A stretch of 64,000 nt of DNA, from contig QEYB01000625.1 in the NCBI GenBank assembly GCA_017562135.1, positions 62,001 through 126,000 on the forward strand, in the 5' to 3' direction. The DNA is from Dipylidium caninum (lineage: Eukaryota > Platyhelminthes > Cestoda > Cyclophyllidea > Dipylidiidae). This document shows positions 1 to 13,037 of the stretch, one piece after another; positions within the stretch are counted from its first letter, which is position 1, and every line of letters begins with the position of its first letter. The notes under the pieces are model-generated. The model searched no databases. It worked only from the letters and a program-made list of their open reading frames with translations, and was not told the DNA's origin. A program made the position numbers and the translations under genes.

Positions 1-2095
1 AGTGCGATACCAGTTGGACCGGAATGCCATTTGACTTCTCCGTCGCATGTCTTCTCCCCAACTTACTTTCCCTTAGACTCCTCTGTTTCTTGTTATGGCC
101 TGACTACGCCATCATGGTGCAGTTTTGAGAGATTATATTGGATGAAGTGGAGACCATCTCAGGCTTTCTCAGCAACGATTAGGCTGAGGCACATCACCAC
201 TACGTTAGACAACCTGCATCATGCACCGTTGTCAATGCGGCAATGACTGCGGCACAATGGTCTGTTGGTGCTAAACTTCGTTTACCCTTCAAAGACAGGT
301 TTGTCGTGAGTTCCATTGTAAGTAATTGATGCAGTCAGTGAAAGAGTGGACTAACCCATACTGTCAACTGTGGTACCGTTTCTGTTGTGGAAGGTCACAA
401 TTCCAAAGAAAGAAAACATGGATCTCTAACAGATTGCTTGAAATCGTACACGCAAGTAATTAGTAAGTCATCAAAGTAGTGGGCCTTCTGGGATGGTCGG
501 TCGCGAGATATATGCACAAATGACATAGTGCTTCTCTCAAATACAACCGCATTACACCATCCTGCATGTCGCATTCTGGTCATCTAATTAGAAAATCTCT
601 GTTCTTCGTGCGTGCTCTACCTCTCCACCATTTTTGGTAAAAAGAACTCTGTATTTGCACCGAGGGCTCAACATGAGGTAAATGACAAACACTATAAGCC
701 ACTATTGAGCGGAGTGCAGGACGAACCTGTTTCGTATGCAAAAGCGCGTCTCCTAACACCCATTCAGGAACAAACTTAACTGAGTCGATTTGCTCGTGGC
801 AGTACTATGACCAGAGGGTAGGCGTTGCGCTCTCACATCCCTTTGCCTCCATTTCTTCGCCTAAGAGTCGGCAACAAGACATATTTCTTCAGCTGTCACT
901 GCTACCACCACAACCACCACCACCACCACCACCACCACCACAAACGCTTACTCTTCTCGCACACATTCCTCCCACTTAATAACTCTTTCTCTGAGCTGCA
1001 ACGTCATGCATTATCGTTTGTTGCATTGCTTAAGAGCACAGGCGTGCCACGGTTGGAGAAACGTGAAGGTTGCGATGGAGAGCGCCAAGGCGGAAGCTCT
1101 GTGGTTCGAAGTTACCAGCTGACTTAGTTAACATGGCTCCAAACAGGACTTCAATTTACCGGATTTACACCACTGTGGCGCATTCATACACCTCTAACGT
1201 GTGTTCATCAGCATGATACGTCCACTGGTCGAGCAATAAGGCGAAATGACACGCAAATGTCATTATCGTGAACGGGGCTATGTTCGAAATAAGGGAATTC
1301 AGGGAGAACTGAGAGAGGTCACATAGTTGACGGCGGTGATGTTATCCACAGTACGCTTGATGTTCGTCCCTCCTGTTAATAAACCAAGTTGGTTTTTGAA
1401 CTATAGTCAATGGTTCACTAAGTGACAGCTTAATCAAGTGAGATGTTCGATATTCAGACATACCCCTCCCCTACCCCAATGGAAGTTAGAGGTACGTGGT
1501 AACGTGGTCTACCCTGGTTTGTTAGTACGTTTAAGTCAGTATACTTAGTTGGTCGCTGATGCTGAGGAGAAAGTGACTGTTCCATAAACAGTGGATAAGA
1601 CTGGTGGATCTTCAAAACTGATGGAGGCCGACGAATGTCGCCCCCAGTTAGATGATTCCAATGGAGCATTTTGCCGTTATCCATACCCAGGTTTTGATGT
1701 TTGTTATGGGGGAGATAAGCCCCGGCAGTTTGCTACGCAACAGACAAGGTAAACAACCACGCGCATTCAAAATGACTTATGGACAGAATAAACTCCATGC
1801 ACGAAGGGAAGCACAAGGGGAAATTCCTTAATTGTGGGAGTATAAAGGGAATCACTGCGGAATAATCGTTGAGGCTGGGAAGGTATTTTAAGGACGATAG
1901 AATTTAGCATTAACTCAAAGATACTCTTAGTTCTAGTTATAAACTCAGTTGCTATCTGCAAAAGATTATTTTTGAATTTCGCCGAATGCTAACTGGTTTT
2001 AAGATGTACCTTCCGTTTTGGAGCGCAAGGGTTAAATACAATAATGCTATTCACGCCCTAACAATAGACAAATTGTTGAACTTAAGCGTACTAAT
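1..2095. other. Intergenic, no recognisable gene
   Basis: Only short random-looking open frames occur here. A CCA-rich microsatellite lies at 904-942 and is the sole reason a small plus-strand frame there reads as a histidine run. I see no splice-consistent exon chain or homologue. Confidence 0.5.
904..942. repeat. (CCA)n microsatellite
   Basis: About 39 bases of near-perfect CCA/ACC trinucleotide repeat. It lies in an otherwise non-coding stretch, so the polyhistidine it would encode is probably not translated. Confidence 0.85.
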
Positions 2096-2437
2096 CATAT
2101 GGTTACTGTTTTGAATTTTAACAGGCAATGTATGAAGAAATGTTCATATGGTTACTGTTTTGAATTTTAACAGGCAATGTATGAAGAAATTTTCATGATA
2201 ACCTGAGTATCAACCGGTTGTAAATCATATGGTTACTGTTTTGAATTTTAACAGGCAATGTATGAAGAAATTTTCATATGGTTGCTGTTTTGAATTTTAA
2301 CAGGCAATGTATGAAGAAATTTTCATGATAACCTGAGTATCAACCGGTTGTAAATCATATGGTTACTGTTTTGAATTTTAACAGGCAATGTATGAAGAAA
2401 TTTTCATGATAACCTGAGTATCAACCCGGTTGTAAAT
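2096..2437. repeat. Compound tandem repeat, 49-bp core with optional 32-bp extension
   Basis: A 49-bp unit beginning CATATGGTTACTGTTTTG occurs five times in direct orientation. Copies 2, 4 and 5 are followed by the same 32-bp tail (starting CATGATAACC, ending GGTTGTAAAT). Copies 1 and 3 pass directly into the next core. The array therefore alternates short (49) and long (about 81) units. Copies differ by only one or two bases, which points to recent expansion. There are no unique spacers, so it is not a CRISPR array. Confidence 0.9.
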
Positions 2438-3328
2438 AGGCGCGTTAATTGTCGGGTAACACAATTCGTTACAACGTCAAGTTTGGTTAGAAAATATCTA
2501 TTTAAGTGAACAGTTACAAAATAATACTTATTTTGGTAAAAATAATTTTATAATGTTATGCTTATAAGTTTTGTGTTTATAAAGAATGTGTTGAAATAAT
2601 AATATAAACCACGTATTTGCAGCCTCAAAAAGGGCGCACTTGTGCGAAGGTCACTTAATGCTTCTTTGGGGATTGGAATTCTTTACGTCTCAAACAATGA
2701 CGAACCGTTAAACGAAGTAGTAGCTTAAAAATGGTATGTATATCACATTGGCAAAATTGCGTGCGAATGTACATGAAAGATTCTGATATCTGTTAAACCC
2801 CATTGCTTCATTCTGATCAAACTTGAGGGTGGGTGTTGTCTCCGAACGGAGACCAGAACCACAGTCTTAGCTTTGTACTAGTAGCGAACGTTCCCTGGAT
2901 TTAAAGCCGCCGTCCACATTGACAACGCACAAAATACAAATGTCGAGTTATCACACAGTTACGACCGTTTTCTTCACTCCACTTTAAAGAATGCGAATGA
3001 AAAACAGCGGATTTTTCGTTCAAGGGTGAAGTCCGATGCATTCTAACGCCAAGACCCACCACCTCCCCTTCAGGTGCCATCATGAAAATCACTGTATAGA
3101 CTTCATTGTGTTAGACAGAAAACAGGAATATCAGCTGAAGAGAAGACCACAACGCCTCACTACTTTACGTCCCATTTACCTACCATTCAGTCTTCAAGTA
3201 ACCTTCCCACTTTCAATCTGCCCGACCCCGCCCCACCCTACCGATTGCCTAAAATTGGGATTCGTTTTATCGCATATTTCCTAATAAAGCTGTGACTACA
3301 CAGGCCGTGAAAAAAGGATCACAGTAAA

Positions 3329-6300
3329 CTACATGAGTCGAATGATGTTCTCAGATTCGCGGTCCAGAAAGAGGAAGTCAAAAATTTCGTTGTGAAAATC
3401 AGGATAGTAGTGGCAAGCTCGCGTGCAGTCGGGAATGAAATTTACTTCACATATCTGTGGTTCCACTTGGAAGCCACAGGAGTGAGTTTCCTCCGGAAGC
3501 TCCCACCGCCGCCGCCATTCGAGCAGTACATCCACCGCATACATTGCACGCGACTTGCCATAGGTACCCACACCTCTTGGTGGTCCATAGGCAGTGGCCG
3601 TCTGGAAGACCTTCACCAATGTTTTGTGGATATTTGCCTGTGTAGAGAAGAAAGCATAATGTTACTCGGACCACTGGTGAAAGAGATGCTGGCGAAATTC
3701 ACCGTGTGAGATAAAGGAGAGCAGCACAAACACCCCTCTCTCTAAAAAAACTACACGTCCCACTTTTGTCTGAAACTTAAATAAGTGGGCTGATTCAATC
3801 TTACCACTCTACATGGGAACTAAATTTGCACATGCTTTGTATCAAGTAAAAATTCCCAACATACTCATTTATCTATTGAAATAATAGTCTACAAAATATG
3901 AAATATCTGAAGGATCTCAAATAATACCATTCGCTAGGGCAGTGCGCGGGGCTCTGAAGCGGAGGCACTTAATGCAATCATCGTTACACCTCGTGTTATA
4001 GCCCCATCCACCGCATTTCTATGCCGTTATTACTACTTTTAAAGGCAGAAACTCCATGTGAAGTAAGAAAATAACCTCGCCCCTTCATGTAATCACCATT
4101 AGCCGTGTCACCGTGCTGCGCAGACGGAAAATTAACCTAAACGGCTCTACGTAAAACATGCATGAGAGTACAGGTGTATTTCCCTTCCAACGGCTCAGAC
4201 TGACACAGCAGGAGGTGATTTCGATAACAAGGACTCAATTCAGCCTTAGCGGCTACCTCACAATTGAAAGATGTATCAACTGAGGATGCAATAAGTGAAT
4301 ACCTTTGTGGTTCACAGGTACTCAGGCGACTGCTATGTATTAGGTGACGAGTGTACAATTATATCCATTTGATACTCACTACGCCTCGATGTAATAATTT
4401 CTCCTGCCTCGCTTGTATGGACTCGCATTACGTTGTACTAGAACCTCGTTCAAGATTGGTGTTCGTTTTAATAAACGTTTAACTAAGAGGACAGTTATGT
4501 CCCAAAAAAGTAGACATCATGCGGTAGCAACCGCCCATTCTGAGGCAATGAGTAGAGAAATACGCTTATTGTAGCCATTAAGATTACAAGTGAACAAAAT
4601 TAACGCTTTTGACTTAGCCAGAGAGCAGAACAAACACCTCAATATCCTTCCATCGGGAATTGGGATATTGTTTCTCAAAGGCTTGAATGAAGTCGGTGTG
4701 ATGAACCTGCAAAAGTTCATCCTCTGTGCGGTAATTCATCACAGTGAAGTGTTTCGCGTAGTCATCGAAATGATCCAGCGAAAATTGTCTGTAATTGCAA
4801 GAGGCAATAAGTAAGGCTTTTACTATGCCTTCACCGAAATAATCCGTAAAACTAGTCTAAACACGTGGGGTCGAATAACACAGAAAGTCTCAACTCAATT
4901 ATCACCTCCCACATGCACTTGCTGCGAAAATTCGTGACACGTTAGGAGATCTGCTGGCCGATCGCGTACAGACGTAACGCGTGGGTTGGCAGAGTTAAGA
5001 CATCGTGAATGGAAGGACGAGTGTAGGGGCAGAAGACTCCGGACATTTGTTGCAGCGTTCATACAACATGTGTAAGCTCGGATAAAAAGTATGGTTTCAC
5101 TACGGTGGTTCGGGCAGGAAAATCGCCTTCCACAAAGTGATTATATGAAATAGGTTACAAAACCGAGGTATGAATTGAGTTTAGGTGCAGATAAAACCTA
5201 TTTCTTCTCTTAAGGCGATCATGAAACCATGCGTTCTACCGGAGTTTTGCTAATCCCGTCTCTTTCTCCGGAGATTACAGCTTTAGACGACAAGGACTCG
5301 ATCTCACGATTCGTAAACCTCAAATGAGGTTTGCAGGGTTGACATGAGGCCGCATCCAGACTCGCGCGCCTCATCCGAATATACCACAAAGCGCCAACTC
5401 GGCATTTTCAGCGGCCAAGTCGCAGAGTCGTCGATATGTAGTTAAGAGGCTTCGACACAAAGCGGTCAAATATGTGGCCTGCCATCAAGCAAGAGTGGTT
5501 GATGCAGGACTCACAGACGTGTCCGTACCCATTCGGGTAGACAAAAAACTACACAGTGGAGATATAAAGGAGTCTGTCTGGTCTGTCACCGCAATGTTAC
5601 ATCAGGGGCAGGCTCCACATATCCATTGTCATGAAAATGGCAGGGTCAACAACTAGCAATGGAGAGTGAAGTCTAAATCTACACACCGTAAATAAATCGA
5701 GGGATATGTGGGAAACTTCCCCTCGAAGCTTGCTAAGTGAGTGGGAAACATGGATGAAGAAGTCAAAGGCATTACGGCCAAGGTTTGAGCAATAAATGAG
5801 ATCGGCTATCTACTATAAGTGAAAGATAAGTGAATGCAAACCGTACAGGTATAAAAACAGAAAGATATTTCAGCAAAAGTCTTACCGGAATTTCGGGATA
5901 GTCAAACAATTCTGTACTTAAATACGAGGTTTTTCAAGAAGGGATTTGAAAGATCAGATGATGCAACAACCAATTCTAAACTTCCAACCGTAACCACGTG
6001 GGTCGAAAATGGGTTGATGTAGCCAGTTATCAAAGAGGGTAAATGGAAATGAATACATGGACATTCAACATACGAACCCGTACGCCCGTCACGTTTGTTT
6101 CATCGACAAAAGTGGTTCAACAAAACTTATTATTGGCGAAGCGTAACACAAAAACCTTGTGGGTCGTAGAGACGGAGGGGAAAGGACGGAAATTTTAGGA
6201 GGACGACAAACGCACATCAAATTTCACCCAGTCGGTAGATGTCCTCGGGAGTCCGGTAGAAAAGCACAGGATCGGTGATATACCGAATGACTGGCAATCT

Positions 6301-9300
6301 TCCACCGTAAAATAATACAAAGTCAACACCAAAACATCTCCGATCGCTACGCACTGCTAATGGGGGAGCAGTAGCTCCCCCCCCCACCCCATCCCTCTTT
6401 TGCTCGAATTAGGGATGTCGTGCAAACACCATCTTTGAATGACAATCAACGGGGCAACATCGATGGGGGTATTTTTTTACAAGTTTTGAGGTAAAAATAG
6501 TATGATTTTTAAGGAGGAGGAGATTGTAGCTCGCATTCGCCAATAGTGACTTGATCATTTGCAAGGCTCACAAATAGATACTTCTCAGAGACAGCAAACA
6601 ACAGGATTTGCAGGTCATCTGAAGGACTCAGCTGTACTGTCACCAATCTCTGGACCGGACATTTGTGGATTATGGTTAAATAAAAGTAGCGGTCGGCAGT
6701 GCTTAAGGCCCAGTCAAATTAAAACTTCCAATGGGAAAATGAGAAAAACAAAAACGAAAAACGAAATTAACTCTACGTTCATGATCATTTTCGACTGAGG
6801 TGCACGATGGCAGCTGATGTTCTCGTTTCTATTACCACGATTTTAAGTTCTCGCTTCAACTCTCACGCGGGTTCGGTCATTATCTTCGTGAGAATAATCG
6901 CAAAATATAAGTGTTTGCCAAGATGGTCATATAATCGAGTTACATAGAGGTGAAACTGCCAATTCCAAGGAAATAAAGTCAGAAATGTGTAAGAAACAAA
7001 AGTTAGTCCAATTTGTGAGTCATTTTCGAACCTGAACAAAAAATTTACACCCATAACAAATACTTATCTTTCATTACCAAGAACCGTAAGTAGTCTCAAA
7101 GGTTGACAATGATCAAAAGAAAAAAATGGTCCCATTTAAAGTAAACGAACCCTTACCCTTCAGAGGTCATGAATATGAAGTAGACGAAAACCAGTGAACA
7201 AATAGGCAAGGGTAATATTATGAGGCAGAAATTGTGCAAGTTATATCAATAAACATGCATTAAAGGGCATTGCACACTAATCTGTGCAGTGATTGGAAAC
7301 CGTTCCATAAGAAAAAGAAACACACCATTGGCCCCGTCTCATTGAGAGCAGGATTTGGTTGAGATTATCGGAAATGCAGATGCCAACCCCGACCCAGGTT
7401 CCAGGGTTTCACGATCCAAATGTTATGTTTTGCTGATGTCCGCTCGATGTCGACGGACACATGGCCACCTTTTCCATCATAAACGGAGGCAATTCTCGAC
7501 ATCCACACACTGTGACAAGTCGGATGTTGTCTAGAGAAGTGAAAAGAAAATGAAGGGCTTTTCACAACATCCTAACGTAAACCAATAAAGTCTTTAGAAG
7601 TCTATTGGGTACTTTATGCTTAAGATATGGATTCGACGATCAAACGCCTTCTTTGAAAAAACTGACGGGCAAAACATAACCCGATCCTCAAACATAAAAA
7701 ATAGTCTTCATTAAATGGACAACAAATAGTGCGTGGATGCCTACAAAGTGCGTGACAGCAGTGGTGAGAGAAACATATAAGAGTGCTAAACATTAGCCAA
7801 AATCGTCAAAAATTCGGTTGATTTGCAATTTACCTATGCCCATACCGTTGCGATTAAGTCAATGCACAGAGGAACGAAGGTTATCGTTCACTGTTCAAGA
7901 ATGAGGCATTTCCGTATCAAATTTCATTTCAAGCAAACAGGAAATGAGAAAAATACAAATCTTTTACCTATCGTAGTTGGGAGCCGGAATCCTAGTTCTA
8001 ACGAGAATAGGGCAAAAATTTGACAGTGAACCAACTGAATCAAGCCCCTTACCGCAGAACGCCTCAATTAGATTACCTCAGAGACACGAAGAAACTAACC
8101 TCTTTTTCTTTTGTCCCACATCCTCTGCGGATTCCGAAATCTCTTCAGCCCTTCGCTGGAAGAAGGCCACAAACTGCACCAATTCGTAGTAGAGATTAAA
8201 GGTTACAGGATACCAGGTTGAGGTTAGAGCTCGTTTGGTCTGGTCCCCGTCACCATCACTACGGTTATCTTCACCAAAATCAATGCATCACCAGGACCGC
8301 TAAGTTCAATAGCGCGATCGGAGGCAGCGAGAGCGGCTAGCATGTCCTTCACTGTGAGAAACCGACTCGTTGGGAAACTGATTCAGCCATACATGACTTT
8401 GGTTTTGGGACAACCACCTACAAAATAAACCATTAATCCTGAACGTCAAGGAGACTTTCTACTCTTCCATCATTTAAATACTGACATGGTGAAATGAGGG
8501 ACACTCTCAATGCGAACCCGGTGTCAACAAGAATATAAATGAAAGAATTTGAACAGTGATAATAACTAAAAGCTAGTTTAAAAGACCCCTCGTTCTAGAA
8601 CAAGTATTGATTCGGGTGTAACGGGATGGTTGAGAGTAGTTTCGTAAAACTTTAAAGTTGAAGTCGATTTTCAAGGTAAACAAAAAGGAATAAACTGTGT
8701 AAAACAGTGGTTATAGGAAGATTTAAATGAAGCTCTAAAAAGACATCGTTAACATGAACGCCCTAATGGTGGACGATATATCAAACGGCTATGACTCTCA
8801 ATTATTTAATCTGGTAGAAACTAGCAACCAACAGTCTCCATCACTCCAATTTAGTGGAGTATAGCAAACAAAGCAGATGCACTCACTCATAATCGCGAAT
8901 GTGTCTACGAAGCCAAACAATGTCGGCCCTATCACGGTCCGACGTAATCTGGAATTAGGGCTAGTCAGCGTTTTTAGCAACCAGATCAACATTCTGTGTA
9001 GACGAGGTAAGGTGTTGCTGTGGAATTTGCTAATTTGGCACTAGGGTCGGGCAAAGTTTCAGCGATTTTGTGACTCTGTAAATCAGACATTGATTGAACG
9101 AAAAAAGGTCATGTCCTGTGGAAACGACGAAAACGGACGTACCGTAAAGAACTCGTCAGTCAGTATAAAAGTGTGGGCAGAAGATCTATCCGAGAAATCT
9201 CTGCCCTCCCATGGAATTAGGAGGAGGGGCTTCTTCTCATCAGTCATCCCAGACAACCAATCAACATAGAGAGTATCTGTAAGGAATAAAGACCGTCATG

Positions 9301-10477
9301 AATCAGTAGAAGAGCTATTTAGAGGATAAAAAGATACCAATTCACCTTCCTTGTATAAGTTTTTAATAGGCCAAAAGAAGGAGTAGCAGACCTGTTCAGG
9401 AATGTAGAATAAAGAGGCTATGCGAACTATAAAAAGAAGGCAAAATCAAGCTCATATTAGACCAAAGGAGACGTATGCAGTATAATACGAAACTAGACTA
9501 AATGACTTGTCAATTATGCAACTATTTGTATAATCATTCGGCTATTTTAAAAACCAAGCTATTTTACGAAACCACTCAGGTAAACATTTAGCAGAAGAAA
9601 TTAAGATAGCAAATTAATTGACAAGATTCCCAAAAGATGATTTAGGTGGTTACCGTTCGGCACCGTTGACTGCTTGAGACTGGAACCGAATTCATCGAGT
9701 AGGTACCAGACATCTTTCTTTAAGACAATTCCAGACTCATCCTTATCAGATGGATTTAAAAGTTGGTAGAAACGACAAAATCTAAAATTTTAAGTAGTAG
9801 CACTGCTCGCTTGCAGAAACGAATAAGGAGAGGAGATCCGATGGTCCGATGGATATTTTAGATGGCGAGGGTTAATCCAAATGAAATGACGGGAAAATGT
9901 ATAATATAACTGTCATTCGTATAATTTTCGTTGTCAAGTCCGGAATTCACATTAACCTCCACAAAACCGGCAAATTTATACAAAAATTAAATCAGATTTT
10001 GAGATGTCGGTGAAATTGGCTAAGAGGAGTGCAAACTTACTTCCACATTTTCCGCATAACTGCTTCAATAGCCGCATCTTTGTCCTCCTCATCAATGCAC
10101 ATCATAGTCTTCAGTCTCGGTAACAACGTGGCGTTTGATTCAAGTGTAGGGCGTACGTCGGCCAGCTCAAACGTCCATGCGTGATCGGAGAGGAATATGC
10201 TAGAGGATGAGGATGAAGGAACGAAAATGCAAACTTGTCCGGATCCAAGGCAGAAATTTCGCCTGCTTTGACGGAAACAAAGAGTTCTTTTTTCAACTAC
10301 TTCCTGTGTGCTCTCGCTGGTATACTTGAGCATTCCCAATTCAAACTTCTCCGAAGCATCGAAGACCTTGCCAAGCAATTTGTTGTGCACCGAAGGCCAA
10401 TAAACCTCAGGTACATTCATTGAAATTAAAGCAGCGCTGTGGTCGCGTAAGAAATCGGGGTAGTTGTAAAGGCGCAT
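3329..10477 (-). CDS. TTLL12: Tubulin-tyrosine ligase-like protein 12 (TTLL12), frame-disrupted in the middle
   Basis: TTLL12 joins a SET-like N-terminal part to a TTL-like ATP-grasp domain and is implicated in tubulin and histone modification rather than proven tyrosination. Exons seen on the minus strand: 10041-10477 (start MRLYNYPDFLRDHSAAL, later IFLSDHAWTF and AVMRKMWK), 9654-9781 (VWYLLDEFGSSLKQSTVP), 9143-9276, about 8887-9075 (SDRDRADIVWL), about 8100-8417 (WLNQFPNES, FLTVKDMLAAL, WYPVTFNL), around 7390-7440 (NIWIVKPWNL), about 6100-6310 (YITDPVLFYR, VKFDVR, VLRFANNKF), around 5886-5925 (ELFDYPEIP) and the last exon 3329-3637 (GKSRAMYAVDVLLEW, EPQICEVNFIPDCTRACHY). First, second and last exons are clean. 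The central exons keep protein similarity only if the frame changes by one base several times. Those changes are either sequence indels or gene decay. Exon limits between 5.9 and 9.1 kb are approximate. Confidence 0.82.
6377..6395. repeat. C-rich homopolymer tract
   Basis: A run of nine or more cytosines in C-rich sequence, in an inferred TTLL12 intron. Similar C runs occur at about 11574-11585 and 46029-46038. Such tracts are prone to length errors. Confidence 0.6.
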
Positions 10478-12037
10478 CTCAGAAGAATTAGACTAAAGTA
10501 GCGTTAACAAGGGTTTATACCAATTGAACAGGGAAATTCACCCCCACAATGCTCAAAAAAGAGATGATTAGTCAATATACTTCTACGTAAATATATGTAG
10601 AACGCTCCTAATAAAGGCAAAATAACTCAGTGGCAGAATTCGTAGAAAGATATTGATGAGCCAAATATTCTTAAATTGATACCTATTGATTGAAAACAAA
10701 CATCGCTAACAAAATTAACGTCCAACGAGAATCGACCCAAGTGACCATTTTAGAAAAGTCGACAAAGACTAGTCTATATAGAGATGATCACTAATTTGCC
10801 CGATTCCATAATGTGATAAATGATTCCAGCTGCGTATATCAAATGCAGTTACCAATGACGATTGATAGAGTACCACACCATACCCGTACCAATAAAATAT
10901 AAACGGAGTAGAGCACTAAAAAATTGCATGGTCTACATTCAGTTTAATTACACGGGCCAAAAAACAGCTGAGATACGGAGACAACCAAGCCGGAGTAGAA
11001 TCGACGAAAGTATGTTGGTACGTAAGCGAAATGCTGTTCAAAATAGTTTGCAAAATACTTAATAGAAGGGTGTGCACATTCCAAACCAGAGTGGCTTGTT
11101 TCAGGCGGCAACCTACACAGTACTTCAAACAAAATGAAAAAATGTACCCGTTACGATTGAATGCTTTTCACAATTATAAATTTTTATTTCTGTGCCAATC
11201 AAAAAAATTGGTGGCTTTAGAACCTGCGTTGCATAAGCCACTTGCATAAATAAGACATAATGTAACATCGTCTTACTTTTAAGTGGAAAAATACATAACT
11301 TCTGTTACGTTCATATAGGAAGTTAGCATTTAACATCACCATATTGAGTTGCAAGTCAGTGGCACGTTATAAGGTGAAATTCGGCCAAAAGATGTTTTCT
11401 GCCAACCAACGAGGTTATGAGATACATTTAGTCACAGATATTCGAAATGCCATGAAACCCAGCATCTGCTTAAAGTAAGGTAGTACAGAAAGCTCTCGCC
11501 TTCTCTAACAGATGAGCAAAATCTCCGGATCGTGGTACTGACCTGGAAGTCAGATTTACCGGAATAATCCTTTCCCCCCCCCTCCCTCGAAGGCGCACCT
11601 CATTAATTACATCGTAATCAAGATGTAGTAGCATCAATTTTATAAGCTTCCTTTCCAGTATTGCCTATCGCAAATGTAAATCGCAGCATCGCTTTAGGCC
11701 GTTATTTATTCTCCTGAGGAGTCAGAGACTGTTTAAATCTTGCAAACTGCTACCACAAACAGCTTATCAGTAAGAAATAAAGTTGTAATTTACTGCACTG
11801 ATCCACTTTTATCAAGTGATATTTGTATTGTAAAAGGTTTTCGAAGGAACGGGTGATTTAAGGTTTGAACGGTTTTCACCAGAAATTGTACAGAAAGGAT
11901 ACTGAATGGCAAGACTTATGACACAAAAATATGAGACCAATGATGTGTATTTTGTTTATATCCGCTCTTTTACCGAGGAACACCTCAACAAATCAATATA
12001 GGCACAATCCCAAAATAAAGTTGACAAATGCCCCGTA
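10478..12037. other. Intergenic between TTLL12 and ARL2BP
   Basis: AT-rich, with short overlapping frames on both strands and no exon-like chain. It separates the start of TTLL12 from the end of the ARL2BP-like gene, both on the minus strand, so the upstream control region of TTLL12 should lie here. No TATA box or other site is convincing. Confidence 0.5.
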
Positions 12038-13037
12038 CTATAAATCATGTGGTTGTGTGGTCAGTGTAGGATCAACTGTGTCGCCAACCGGAACAGGATC
12101 AACAACGCCTGCACGACAGATGATTGCGTTGCTCAGTGACAAGCCACTTCTAATCATCTCTTTCGACTAAAGAGGTGATTTTAGAACGGCGTATCGCTCA
12201 CCTTACTGTAATCTAACATCAATCCTTTGAAGTCTTCGTAGTCGATGAGAGTGTTGAACAATTCGAAAACCTCCCCTTCATATGAGAGAGCATTGGAACT
12301 GATGAAAGAATTTAACATAATTAGTAAAACAACCAATTAACAACTCATCAAGTCGTCTTTTTACAACAAAAATAAATAACACGTCAGCATAGCCACAAAA
12401 AATGCACGTTCTGGTGGTGAGTAAATATAGCTCTGTTAGTCAATAAAAATAACAAAGGCACCCAAAAAATACCTGAAGTAACCGAGAATGTCTCGTATGC
12501 ATGAAGTTGACCTATTTTCAAAAAGTTTCTGATCTAGATAATTGCACAATAATTCGTTCTAAAAACGCGTAAGAGGAGAGTTGAAAATAAATATTATCTA
12601 AACAACATACAAAATGGGGCAAGCAATCGAATGCAACAGTCTTATAAACAATTTGTACGGCGTAGATGTAAAATATTAATACAGACAAGAGTATGCAGTC
12701 ATACGTATTTATCATGGATTAAAACAGTCGAAGATTCTTCGACATCACACTCATTAAAGAGGTCACAGTTATCTTCGACAAATTTAGCCTGAAGATTTTT
12801 AAATTCGTCACCCGAAATATAAAAGGATTAATTGTTACTGATCAAGATCTCTTCAAGTAATCCCAAAGTTTTGTCAAATTCGGTTTCAAGATTGTCATCT
12901 CTTAAGGAAATATCATGAACATATTTTTCCTCATACGACACGATGTCTTGAAAATCCTCATCGTATTGACTGATTGACGAAGAATAGGGCAATTTATCTG
13001 AACTAGTTTTCCAAACTGATGTACCTCCAGTTTCCAT
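12038..13037 (-). CDS. ARL2BP: ARL2-binding protein (BART) homologue with an in-frame stop between exons 1 and 2
   Basis: ARL2BP binds GTP-loaded ARL2/ARL3 and acts in mitochondria, cilia and the centrosome. Minus-strand exons: first exon from ATG at 13037 (acidic N-terminus ending TEFDKTLGLLEEIL, the first BART helix), 12788 or earlier to 12705 (GDEFKNLQAKF, DLFNECDVEES), 12473-12558 (NELLCNYLDQKLF), 12202-12298 (GEVFELFNTLIDYEDFKGL) and 12038-12166 (SGLSLSNAIIC, stop TAG). Phases of the last four exons agree exactly. The join of exon 1 to exon 2 fails. The conserved DEFKNLQ segment reads in frame with exon 1 but behind a TAA at 12828-12830, and no GT-AG pair removes that stop while keeping DEF. 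This could be a sequence error, an unusual intron or a damaged gene. Its length (about 170 residues) fits the family. Confidence 0.75.

Noticed and set aside
825..1127. Histidine-rich protein
   Set aside because: The histidine run is a CCA microsatellite; the frame has no other support.
2096..2437. CRISPR array
   Set aside because: Units are contiguous or joined by an identical tail. There are no unique spacers, and the genome is eukaryotic.
3392..3709. Plus-strand frame of 105 codons
   Set aside because: Shadow of the TTLL12 last exon on the opposite strand.
8798..8992. Separate small minus-strand gene (MLIWLLKTLTSPNS)
   Set aside because: Position and spacing match the TTLL12 segment before SDRDRADIVWL. 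It is better explained as part of TTLL12 in a shifted frame.
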